From positions 1,860,001 through 1,924,000 of the forward strand of contig CP087213.1 of the NCBI GenBank assembly GCA_020912385.1: DNA of 64,000 bases, written 5' to 3'. The notes below the pieces were generated by a model. The model saw nothing but the letters and a program-made list of their open reading frames with translations. It was not told where the DNA came from and ran no database searches. The position numbers and the translations under genes were made by a program. This document shows, one piece after another, positions 44,817 through 54,648 of this stretch. Source of the DNA: Neofusicoccum parvum (taxonomy: Eukaryota; Ascomycota; Dothideomycetes; Botryosphaeriales; Botryosphaeriaceae). Within the stretch, counting starts at the first letter, position 1. The number at the start of each line of letters is the position of its first letter.

Positions 44817-45666
44817 TTACAAGCCGAGCTCTTCCAGCAGCTTGGCCTCTTCGGCCTCCATCCTGGCCTCCTCCTCGTGCTCGGCCCTGCTGCGCTCCTC
44901 CTGCTCTCTGATCAAACGCATCCTCCAGGCCTGCTCACGCACTGTGATTAAGGGTTATCTTGTTCCACGCCAACTTGACGCTCTGCAGTGACTTACCAGG
45001 ACGACGGAGGATGTCGTTGTGAGCCATGAGCCAACCGGCCCAGGCGTCGGTGCCGTAAGGTGAGCGGAGGCCGATCTCCTCCCTGGCCCAGTAGTTGGCC
45101 AGCTCGTTGCCCAGCACGCTCAAGTGGCCGCGCACCAGGCGGAACTCGACCTTGAAGCCACGGTCGGCGAGGGAAATGGCGCGGAACACAGCGTTCGTGG
45201 CGGGGCCATCGGAGGCGGGGCACACCGTCAGGAGGTAGCTGAGGGTTTCGGAGCTGTCGGAGTAGACGACGATGTCGCCTACGGTCCCAACAGCAAAAAG
45301 CTGCTCGCCCTGGTCGAGCGCGACCCCCAGCACCTCCTTTTCGCCGGTGGGCGCCCCCCTCTTACTGGAGCTGTGCTTCGTGAGCTCCGTCCATTCCTGC
45401 TCGCCGACCGGGCGGGCGCCGTCCTTCCAGACAACCGCGAGGCCCACCGTGGTGTCTCTGTTGCGGACGGCCGCAGCATCGACCCAGAGGACCTTGCGGC
45501 CCGGCTCGTTCCAGCTCTGTTCGGCCACGGCGGCGGCCTGGATGCGGGCGGCGGGGTTGGGGTTGTCGGCGGTGGGCTGGGCGTTGGCCCTGTCCACCAC
45601 GATGCGGCGGGCCGCAACGTGGTCGTCGAAACGGCCGCGGATGTGGCGGCCGTAGGGGAGAGACAT
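44817..45666 (-). CDS. Second RNase H-fold protein, active site degenerate
   Basis: Two exons on the minus strand, 45666-44997 and 44941-44817, 55 nt intron; 264 aa. RNase H-like blocks: RKVLWVDAAAVRNRDTTVGL (first Asp63), KEVLGVALDQGEQLFAVG (Glu helix), DIVVYSDSSETLSYLL (Asp137) and FRLVRGHLSVLGNELANYWA. In the last block Asn191 replaces the usual catalytic Asp, so nuclease activity may be lost. The C-terminus is a charged helix (MRLIREQEERSRAEHEEEAR). ATG 45666 is chosen because the frame upstream encodes only the (ACC)n tract as poly-Thr; a second ATG at 45882 would add 72 residues including about 21 Thr. A perfect GTAAGT donor overlaps the TAA at 44819-44817, so an alternative longer C-terminus is possible. 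Confidence 0.65.
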
Positions 45667-45667
45667 A

Positions 45668-45730
45668 GTGGTGGTGGTGGTGGTGGTGGTGGTGGTGGTG
45701 GTGGTGGTGGTGGTGGTGGTGGTGGTGGTG
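45668..45730. repeat. (GTG)21 microsatellite
   Basis: About 21 uninterrupted GTG/TGG triplets immediately upstream of the RNase H-like ATG, reading (ACC)n on the coding strand. It is followed by degenerate GTGTTG/GTGCTG units up to about 45779. It would be 5' UTR, or poly-Thr if translation starts at 45882. Confidence 0.92.
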
Positions 45731-46855
45731 ATGGTGTTGGTGTTGGTGCTGGTGCTGGTGCTGGCGCTGGTGCTGGCGTTCGCGATGTGGAGGAAGCTTG
45801 GAGGAAAGAGGAGTGACAGGAGGACTGGCTGAAGATTTATAGGAGGGCAGAGCGTGTCTGTGCGCACTCTAAGCGAGCTCATTGTTGAGCGTCAGCTGGG
45901 CGAAATGTCCGCTCTATCAGGCATTGTGCTTCCAGCCATGATGAAGTGAAGCCCCTACTTCACTTAAGCTTGCCAGATCTTCTTTGGAGCTACGGAACAC
46001 TATTGTCCCTCGATGCCTCTTTTGCATATCTGAAGCTTCTTCTGAGTTAGGCTGGACCGATTCGGAAGCATCTCAACGGTCTGTGCCCAGCTTTTGTTTT
46101 GCTGCTGCATATAAGCACGGGCCATTGGGCTGCTTCATGCTGGGCTCGTTGCTTGATCGATACATAAACATCCTCCAGAAGCTCCAGTATGCAGCTTGCT
46201 AGAATTTGCGGGCAGAAGAAGTGAGGTGTAGTGCCCGAGGCGAAGTGAAGATGCAAGTGATGCTGCGCATCGCGTCCGCATGTGACGCAGTCATGCATGC
46301 GAGTTTGGCAATTACACAAGTTCACGCTCCTGTTCGGACGAATGCTGCAACTGCTTATGCAGCCAGCGGAAAGAAGCGAGCTCTGCGGGCGGCACACTGG
46401 TGTCGCGCCTTCCGGAGTGGTTGCTGCGACGTCGTGGTTGCCGTTTGGGGAAATGGCGGATTCCCCGCGGGGATATCGGGGCAGCCTCGGCGGGCTGGCC
46501 CCATCTCCGACCCTGCGCCCTCGCAACTGCCGTCGCCCACCGCCCGCCGCCCGCTGCCTGTCGTCCATCGCCCATCGCCCATCGCCCATCGGAGACGCAA
46601 CGACTCAGCGCAGGATTCCGGCAAAAACCCTCGTGCCCCGCACTAGCCTCTCACGTCGCGTCCTGCGAATGATGAGCCGCAGCGCGCCCGGCACGCGTTT
46701 CATTCGCGGTGGGGTCCTCCGCAGTCCCAGCCCTTCCCCAGCTCTCCACCCATTTTACCCGGCCACTTTATCCGCCACGTGAACCCGACCGGGGGGTGCT
46801 TACAACCGCCTGCACCTCTGCGAGCCCGGAGAAGGGGATCGGAGTCGCGCGCATG

Positions 46856-46862
46856 TATATAA
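46856..46862 (+). promoter_or_regulatory. TATA box of the hexose transporter
   Basis: TATATAA, about 150 bp upstream of the ATG at 47010, followed by a pyrimidine-rich stretch (CTTCTCTCTCC) close to the start codon. Confidence 0.5.
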
Positions 46863-47009
46863 TGCGCGTCAGACGCAAACCCCAGCTGCCGGGGTAGCTG
46901 TGCCGGGCCTTTTCACTCCACTTCTCAGCAGCTTCGTGCTCCCACGCGCGAGCGCTGTGCTTTTTCCCGCCGACTTCTCTCTCCGAGCCTCGCATTCACC
47001 GCTACAGCC

Positions 47010-49002
47010 ATGGCTGTCGGCGGCGGCGCTACTTCGCAGTTCGACTCGGCCGCCCTGGCCCGACGCCAGGAGCTGTCGGGAGCCGCTGGGCCTCTGGCTC
47101 TGATCAAGAACCTCAAGGTCTTCGGCATTGCCTGCTTCGCCTGTCTTGGAGGTCTGCTTTATGGATACAACCAGGGTGTCTTCAGTGGTGTTCTCACCAT
47201 GAACTCGTTCCAGAGGAGTGAGCAATCCTGGCCGGAAGACGGAGTTTCTGGAGCGACTCCATGCTGACAGTTCTCCAGCAATGCCTGACTGGACCGGCGA
47301 CGACAACTCCTCACGCATGGGCTGGCTTACAAGTATCCTCGAACTCGGCGCTTGGATTGGAACACTTTACAGCGGCTTCCTTGCAGAGATCCTGTCCCGA
47401 AAGTATGCCATTCTGATCAACGTCGCCGTCTTCATCGTCGGCGTTATCATTCAGACCACTGCTGCTGCCGGAGGCGGGCACCACTCTATCCTCGGTGGGC
47501 GTTTTATTACTGGAATGGGTGTCGGTTCCCTGTCCATGATCGTACCCATGTACAACGCCGAGATCGCACCCCCCGAAGTCCGTGGCGCCCTCGTGGGTCT
47601 GCAACAGCTGTCTATCACGCTGGGCATCATGATCTCTTTCTGGATCGACTACGGATGCAACTACATTGGTGGAACCGGTGATGGTCAGTCCAAGACAGCA
47701 TGGCTTCTGCCTCTCTCATTGCAGCTTGTGCCTGCAGTGCTTCTTGGTGTTGGCATGCTGTTTATGCCTTTCTCTCCCCGTTGGCTGGTCCACCACGAGC
47801 GTGACTCGGAGGCACGCACTGTCCTTGCTAGTCTGCGTAACTTAACACAAGATCACGAACTCATCGAGCTTGAGTACGCCGAGATCAGAGCTCAGTCTCT
47901 CTTCGAGAAGAAGACGCTGGCAGAGAAGTTCCCCCACCTCTCGGAGCCGACGGCATGGAACACCTTCAAGCTGTAAGTCTGCATTCGAAGATCGGTCATC
48001 GAGCAAGCTAATCGCAATTTAGGCAATGGGTCGCCATTGGCTCTCTCTTTAAGTCCAAGCCCATGTTCCGCCGTGTCATCGTTGCCACTGTCACCATGTT
48101 CTTCCAGCAATGGACGGGAATCAACGCAATTCTTTACTACGCCCCCCAAATCTTCAACAAGCTCGGCCTGTCCTCCAACGCCGTCTCACTACTGGCCACT
48201 GGTGTCGTCGGCATCGTCATGTTCATCGCCACGATCCCAGCAGTCATGTATGTCGACAAGCTTGGCCGCAAGCCTGTACTGATAGTTGGTGCCTTGGGAA
48301 TGGCTACTTGCCACATAATTATCGTATGTGTCTCGAGACTGCTCTGTACCCGAATATAATACTTACCATTGTCAGGCCGTCATCGTCGCCAAGAACCAAT
48401 ACCAATGGCCTACCCACCAGAGCGCCGGCTGGGCAGCTGTGGTCATGGTCTGGCTCTTTGTTGTCCACTTCGGATACTCCTGGGGCCCTTGCGCGTGGAT
48501 CCTCATTGCCGAAGTCTGGCCCTTGTCTAACCGTCCGTATGGTATCGCGCTTGGTGCCAGTTCTAACGTATGCCCTCATTTCGATTCATGATAACTCAGG
48601 CTTTGAGCTGACTCTTCTGCAGTGGATGAACAACTTCATCGTCGGACAAGTCACGCCTGACATGTTGACGAACATGACGTACGGAACTTACATCTTCTTC
48701 GGTCTCCTGACGTTCGGAGGCGCCGCCTTGTAAGCGCTCTATCTCCCTCATTCCCTACCCATATAATGAACTCTAGTGCTAACTTGACATTCAGTATTTG
48801 GCTCGTTGTTCCAGAGACGAAGAACCTCACCCTTGAGGAGATGGATATCCTGTTCGGCAGCCAAGGCACCGCCGAGGCGGACAGGGAGCGCATGAGGGAG
48901 GTTAACCGCGAGGTTGGTCTAGAGGAACTTGTCCGTGGTGGCTCGATCAGTCATGCCGAGAAGCAGGAAGTGCTGCCGGAGAAGAATGAGCATTCCCCTT
49001 GA
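47010..49002 (+). CDS. MFS hexose transporter
   Basis: Six exons: 47010-47217, 47279-47972, 48023-48323, 48376-48567, 48623-48729 and 48795-49002, every junction in phase; 569 aa. Sugar-porter signatures include GGLLYGYNQGVFSGVL in TM1 and GGRFITGMGVGSLSMIVPMY with NAEIAPPEVRG after TM4. TM7 has FFQQWTGINAILYYAPQIF. DKLGRKPVLIVG and the PESPR-like MPFSPRWLVHHERD are in the loops. VPETKNLTLEEMDILFG closes TM12. Twelve membrane spans with cytosolic ends fit proton-coupled glucose/hexose uptake at the plasma membrane. TM7 QQWTGIN favours hexoses. Affinity cannot be read. GTGGGG and CCGGGG sites upstream would fit CreA control, weakly. Confidence 0.93.
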
Positions 49003-51327
49003 GGTCCTAGAGCCTGAACAGAAATTGCATAATTCAATGTGATGGACACACGAGAAGACCATCTCGACGTGCGGATGGGATGGGAGAAACGCGGTCGCTG
49101 TCTTTGAGGTAGTAATTAATACGGATTAAGTGAAGGTCGACGTCTTCACCAGTGACATTGACTCGAGAAACTACCAAACAGTAGGAACTAGCGCTAATCA
49201 TATAAAGCTCTATGTCGTGATGATGTTCATGCCCATCATTTAGCAACTATGGCGATAGTCAGCAATTCCCCCATCCATCGTACCCACCCGCGACCAGCCC
49301 ACCACCCCTCCAAAAGTCAAAACTCCGCCAAACCAGACCCACCGACGCAAAACCCGCCTCAAGCCCCCAGACACAACCCAACGACGTACACGAAGAAGCA
49401 CCGTGCAGACACGCCCACGACGTCCACGATTTAACCGCCCTGCCCGCCGGAGCGGGCTGCAGCCAGCATGACCCGTACCCACCCGGCGGCCCCGACAGAC
49501 CGGTGGCGGGCTAACAAGCTTTTCCTTTTCCCGCCGGGCTCCCCCTCCCCCCCCCCCCCCCCCCCCCCCCCCCCAGCGATCGGCCGGCTCGAACCACTGG
49601 CCGGGGCGGCGGCGAGAGCCGCCGGCTGAAGTCGAGCGCGTCACTTGCCGATGTCGGCGTCAGCCGCTACGCTACGGCTCTGGTCGCCGAGCTGGGGTGT
49701 TGTGGTTGGTTGGTGAGCGGCGGCGAGTCGGCGGCGTTTGGTGGGATGGCGGCGAGGTTGCAGGGCGGTGGGGGTTGGGGGAGCGGGCTGGGTGGGTTTG
49801 GAGCGGTCGTGGACTGAGCGTGGACGGTGGCGTTTCTTTATGGGCTATGGGATAACTTTGTCTTAGCTCCACGTCTTCCTTTTACTTTTGATATCTCTCG
49901 CAAAAATTTTCAGCTGTTATACACGCTGGTAGTGGTCGATACTTCTGGCGTTAGGTTTGACACGCTATAGAGAACTTGTGTGGTTCGCGAGATATACATC
50001 GGGCCGGCAAGAAACAGGGACTAAACAGCTCGTTAGCACGTGAGGTTTCTAACGGGGCCATTCCCACAAAATGCTTCTCTTGTAGGATGTCAAGTGCATC
50101 TTTTAGCTGCTGACGGGTGGCTAACATCGTCACTTGCCAGCTTTTCCCTCAAGTGCCGCCCTTCGGCTCAACTCGTGATGGCTACAAGCATGCTGTTAGG
50201 ATACGATTCTGGAGACATAAAACTGTAGCTTCGTCTACATTCTACGCAATAGCAAAGAACAGCAGCCACGACATCAACGGATATTGGTGATCCTACTACT
50301 CTGTTCCGTAGGATGAGTAGTGACTTACTTGGACGTGAGCGCTCCAGCCCTCTTTGACGACTGTTCGGACTCTGCCCTTGGCGCTTCTCATCTTACATGT
50401 ATAAAACGCTGGTGAAATGTCGCGCGCCCCTTCGGCATTTACGAACAATTCTGAAAATAAACTTCTCGTCACGACCTGGCGCCGCAGCATGGCTGCATGA
50501 TGCTGAAGAGCAAACACACTCATCCGATCGCCTGCTTGCAAGCCACGCAGCAGAGCGCAGTCATCCATAAGGCAGACCAGAAAGTCGGAACAGCTTCGTC
50601 TTCCATCAACGAAAAACAGAGAGCGACAGGCGACAGCCCTTCTTAAAGCCCTTCTTAAAGCTCCGAAGTTTAAAGCGGCTGGTAGGTGCACAAGGCTGAT
50701 GTTGCAGGATGGCACGTGTTGTCCATACCTTTCTTGGTCTGCTGAGTCGATACCAAAGCACGTGTCCTTGTTCCATATTTCTTTTTCGAAAGCATGTTTT
50801 TCTAACGGCTACCTACGGAGATGATGAGATCTCGCTTTTTGCTACTACTTGTAAAACCTGTACTAGCACCTCCTACGCCGAACCCACCATGAGGAATAAG
50901 GAGAGAGTGTGTGTATGTTGTGTGATATTCGTATTTTAGGGGAAGTGGGCAAGGACGGCTGGTATCGTTCTCAATCTTCATTAAGTCGTTTGACGTTTGC
51001 GCTTTTGAATAGACCAAAGAACAACAAAAAGCTGCTTGGACAACACGCACGCGGCGGGAGGTAAGAATGAGAAAAGCCGCAAGGGGAAAAGAATACAACT
51101 TGAAGAATCAAAAAATACCATCGAGGTGAAGATGTACCCAAAATCTGCCCAAGGCGTAAGAACGCTGAGCCAAAGTCAATGTTCGTTCCAAATAGTAGTA
51201 ACGAGAAAGACTCGATAAAGAAGAAGTGATTCGCGCCAAGTAAGGGTTACCAAAGAACAATCGACAATCTGAAGTGTCAACTTAGCCTCCAACTTTGGTC
51301 ATGACGTCGTGAAGAGTTTCTTCAAAA
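49003..51327. other. Long intergenic region with C28 run
   Basis: About 2.3 kb between convergent genes. 49240-49800 is strongly GC-skewed (C-rich on the plus strand) and contains 28 consecutive C. The rest is AT-richer with short, motif-free open frames. No gene or RNA was recognised. Confidence 0.4.
49547..49574. repeat. Homopolymer of 28 C
   Basis: 28 uninterrupted C, preceded by CCCCCT. The length may be inexact in any assembly. Confidence 0.92.
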
Positions 51328-54300
51328 TTACGCCATGGTCTCCTCCTCCAACATGTCTTCATCGTCCGCAACACCGATGCCCGAGTCAAACTGACGCCTG
51401 GGCCTGCGGGCGGCGCCGCCCTGCTTAAGAACATTGACCCTCTCAGTGGCGAAGGAGAAGTCCATACCATCCGGCTTCATGTCTTCCACCTCGCGCATCG
51501 CGACATCTGAGTTCTCGGCATGCCTGTCGCTAAGGCTCTGCGCATCCTCAGCGGCATGTAAGAAGCTCTGTGCAAGAGTGGCCATCGTCTTCCGGCTGGA
51601 AAGAGTCTGCTCGCGGAACTTCCTCTTGAGAGAAGCCACCTGGTTCTCCAGTGCCGTAATGGTAGTGAGACGGGTGTCGGCGACAAGCTGGAGAGATTCG
51701 AGTTGCTTGTTCTTGTTGTTGATGTCGGATGTGTACTTGTCCTCGCGAAGCTCCAGCGCGCGCCTGAGTCGGTCGATTTCGGCCTCATGGTTTTCGATCT
51801 TGTTGCGTAGCGAGTCAATCTCGTTGGCGTGCATATTCTGCAGATCGAGCATCTGCGATGCCTCATCTTCGACACGGGCTTCCAAGCTGCTGCGAGTTGC
51901 CTCGAGAGCCTGAATGTTGGTGCGGGCAGCATCGAGCTCCTCGGAGAGCTCGGCAATGCGAGCGTGGTTCTGCTCAATCTCCCGTTGGTGGACCTCTTCC
52001 TTCTCAGCAGCCTCGGTTTGCAACTTCTCGATGAGTCCAGCCTTCTCGTTGATGTCGGCATTGAGAATCGAGATGTCGTCATGGAGAGCCTGGATCTCCT
52101 CGGCTTTCTCGTCAGCGAGGTCGTTGTACTCCTGGCGTAGCTGGATGAGATCCTCCTCCAGCTTGTCGACTCTCCTTTCCAGGTCCGAGATGAGATCGTC
52201 CTTCTCGATCGTCATGACCTCGAGGTTCTCCTCGATGCCGTTGAGTCTGGACTGAAGCTCCGCGATCTCAGCGTTACGATCCGCGGCAAGTTGCTCCGCA
52301 TCTTCCCGGCGTGCAATCTCAGCAGCGATGTCTTGATTGTACTGCTCCTCACGCTTGGCGGCAGTATCTTGAAGCTCGTCAATGACGGCCTGCTTCTGGA
52401 CTTGGAGCTCAAAGAGCTTCTGACGCAAATCGTTCGCCTGAAGACCTGCATCGTGGATCTTTTGCTCCAGCTCGGCAATCTTGTCATCCCTCTCTTCGAT
52501 CTCGGCCAAGGCGGCCTCGAGTTGCTCGCGTTCGGTCTCGGCAAGGTTGCGGAGGCTCTCAAGCTCGCCTCGGAGTTCATCCAAATCGTTCTCGGCGGTC
52601 TCGACCTTCTGTTGGTACTCTTCGATGGTGGCTGTCTTGTCATCAAGCTCTTCTTCAGCAGCTTCACGCTGAGACTTTTCGGTTTCCTTGAGCTCTTGCA
52701 ATTCAGCCAGGTCCTCCCGAAGCCTGTCCAAGTCCGTCTCAGCAGCCTCAATCTTAACCTCGAGTTGAGTAATAAAGGATGTCTTCTCATCGATCTCCTG
52801 CTCGGCTTGTTCGCGATGCAATTGCTCAGTTGCCAGCTTCTGCTCGAGCACAGCAACAGCAGCCGCGTATTCATCCTTGAGCTTCTCGAGAGCATCCCGG
52901 GACTCCTCCTGTACCTTATCGATGAGCTCCTGCAGCGACGCAACCTCCTCGCGAGAGCTGTTGATCGCCTCTTTCAGACGCTCATTATCCTGCTCCCGGT
53001 CCGTCAACTCGATTTCCATCTCATCCATCTTGTTGTCCTGATCGACAATCTCAGCGTCGCGCTCTTCGACAGCAGCCTTGTATGCCTCCAATTCCTCCTC
53101 CAGCTCGACGATTTCCTTCGTCTTCTTCTCGCTTACAACGTCGAGCTCATGCCACTGGCCCTCCAAAGTCTGTCGCCGGTTTTCAAATTCGGCCATCTTG
53201 TTGACAAGACCCTTGTTCTGGCTGTTGAGTAGAGTGTTCATTTCGGACTGCTTACGTGCCTCCTCCAACTTCTCCTCCACCTCGGCTCTCATGTTCCTCA
53301 GCTTCTCGACAAGTGAGTAAATGAGTGGGCCGTTCTCAAGCCGAACAGCAGGTTCACCGGGGCAGATGGCCTCGACTTCGTTGCGGACGTGTTGGAATGC
53401 GGAGCGCAGGGAGGTAAGAACGTCGTAGGCGTTGGCCTCAGGTTCCGTGAAACCCAGGGTCTGGAGCTCGATGGACAAAATCTGTAGGGCGGCCTTGGCC
53501 TCCGAAGCTTCTTTGCTAAGCTCAGCAATGGCGTTCTCAAACTGTTGAATTTGGACCTCATGGCTGGGGTCGGGAACGTCGGTAAGACCGTCTGTTTGTG
53601 TACCTTCGGCAACTCCGTCCATGTTCGACACACTGTCGTTGTCGGGGACCTGGGACAGCTCTTCCTGGAGGTTGATATCCTCGGGCTCGATCAGCATGAA
53701 GCCGGCGTTGTCCTCCTCGTCCGAAGCGGGGCCTCCCATTCCCATATCCATGTCCACGTCCTCGTGGGGATCCTCGTCGATGGTGGCAAGGTCATGCTCG
53801 TGGCGCTCCTTCTGTTCTGCGATCTCCCTCCTCAGCAAATCCAGTTGATCCTCAAGCGCCCTGACCTTTTCGTCTTCTTTTTCTCTATCTCCCTCTTGCA
53901 CTTCGATAGCGAACTGGCGTTGGACCTCGAGCTCATACATGAGCTCAGTAACCCTGTCATCCTTCTTCTTCAACTCTTGACGCAGCTGCTGCAGCTCACG
54001 GCGAGCACGGGCATCCTCACGCTTGTGTTCATCGATGTTGTTCATCTCCTCACTGAGACCCCAGCGACGGAGCCTCCTCCGCTTGCGGTCCTCAAGGACA
54101 GCGCGGAGGGGGGTGAACTGCACGAGGCCGCCATTGGGAGAGGCGGTGCCAAAGGTTGCCGGCAAGGAGACGCGACGGTTGGGGCGGGAAGAGGGACCAC
54201 GAGCCTGGGGTGTGACGACGGGGCCGCCGACGGTGGACTTGTGGGTCGGTGTGGCGGCTGAGATGGGTGGACCGGGGTCTGAGAAGCGGACGCGACGATG

Positions 54301-54648
54301 CGGGTGCTGCGGCGGGGGCTGGGGAACAACGGTGATGGCGTCCGGTTCAGCCGGCGGGCTGCGAGACTCGTGCTCGACGGCTGCCTGGAGCTCTTGGGCG
54401 AGCTGGTCAGCGTCGGTGTTGGAGACGCGTTTGACGCGCTTTTTGCGCGGGCGCGGTTCCGGGGAGGCCTGCGACTCCTCGCGGATGCTGGGGAGGTCGG
54501 ACTGCTGGGTCGACTCGCGCTGGGAGCGATCGTCATCGGCGACGGAGTCGCTGCTGGTGCGTCTCTTGCGGCGGGTGCCGCGTGGGCCGTCCTGCGAGGA
54601 CGGAGGACCGTCGTGCTGCTCAGCAGCGGACTTCCGGGGGCGGGCCAT
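51328..54648 (-). CDS. Large coiled-coil protein of unknown function
   Basis: A single exon of 1106 aa from ATG 54648. The N-terminal 200 residues are basic and Pro/Ser-rich, with likely nuclear signals (TRRKRRTSSDS, PRPRKKRVKRVS). They end in a conserved-looking block: RRVSLPATFG, then QFTPLRAVLEDRKRRRLRRW. Residues about 220 to 1030 are nearly continuous heptad coiled coil, broken by an acidic segment (DEDPHEDVDMDMGMGGPASD) and a Gly/Pro-containing hinge (ICPGEPAVRLENGPLIY). The C-terminus has an Arg-rich patch followed by DSGIGVADDEDMLEEE. It resembles spindle-pole, kinetochore or nuclear scaffold proteins in layout, but no family motif lets me name it. The absence of introns over 3.3 kb is unusual for this window. 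Confidence 0.83.
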   Translation of the reverse strand: MARPRKSAAEQHDGPPSSQDGPRGTRRKRRTSSDSVADDDRSQRESTQQSDLPSIREESQASPEPRPRKKRVKRVSNTDADQLAQELQAAVEHESRSPPAEPDAITVVPQPPPQHPHRRVRFSDPGPPISAATPTHKSTVGGPVVTPQARGPSSRPNRRVSLPATFGTASPNGGLVQFTPLRAVLEDRKRRRLRRWGLSEEMNNIDEHKREDARARRELQQLRQELKKKDDRVTELMYELEVQRQFAIEVQEGDREKEDEKVRALEDQLDLLRREIAEQKERHEHDLATIDEDPHEDVDMDMGMGGPASDEEDNAGFMLIEPEDINLQEELSQVPDNDSVSNMDGVAEGTQTDGLTDVPDPSHEVQIQQFENAIAELSKEASEAKAALQILSIELQTLGFTEPEANAYDVLTSLRSAFQHVRNEVEAICPGEPAVRLENGPLIYSLVEKLRNMRAEVEEKLEEARKQSEMNTLLNSQNKGLVNKMAEFENRRQTLEGQWHELDVVSEKKTKEIVELEEELEAYKAAVEERDAEIVDQDNKMDEMEIELTDREQDNERLKEAINSSREEVASLQELIDKVQEESRDALEKLKDEYAAAVAVLEQKLATEQLHREQAEQEIDEKTSFITQLEVKIEAAETDLDRLREDLAELQELKETEKSQREAAEEELDDKTATIEEYQQKVETAENDLDELRGELESLRNLAETEREQLEAALAEIEERDDKIAELEQKIHDAGLQANDLRQKLFELQVQKQAVIDELQDTAAKREEQYNQDIAAEIARREDAEQLAADRNAEIAELQSRLNGIEENLEVMTIEKDDLISDLERRVDKLEEDLIQLRQEYNDLADEKAEEIQALHDDISILNADINEKAGLIEKLQTEAAEKEEVHQREIEQNHARIAELSEELDAARTNIQALEATRSSLEARVEDEASQMLDLQNMHANEIDSLRNKIENHEAEIDRLRRALELREDKYTSDINNKNKQLESLQLVADTRLTTITALENQVASLKRKFREQTLSSRKTMATLAQSFLHAAEDAQSLSDRHAENSDVAMREVEDMKPDGMDFSFATERVNVLKQGGAARRPRRQFDSGIGVADDEDMLEEETMA

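Larger units (their letters stand above)
45667..47009. other. Divergent promoter region of RNase H-like gene and hexose transporter
   Basis: About 1.3 kb. It holds the (GTG)n tract at its left end, CA/GT-poor sequence in the middle, short CGCCCATCGCCCATCGCCCATCG-type heptamer iterations near 46569-46591, GTGGGG and CCGGGG (possible CreA sites) near 46710 and 46790, and a TATA box at 46856. Confidence 0.45.

Noticed and set aside
49570..49620. Minus-strand GGTTCGAGCC resembling a tRNA B box
   Set aside because: Flanking bases do not form a T stem or acceptor stem and no A box is at the right distance.
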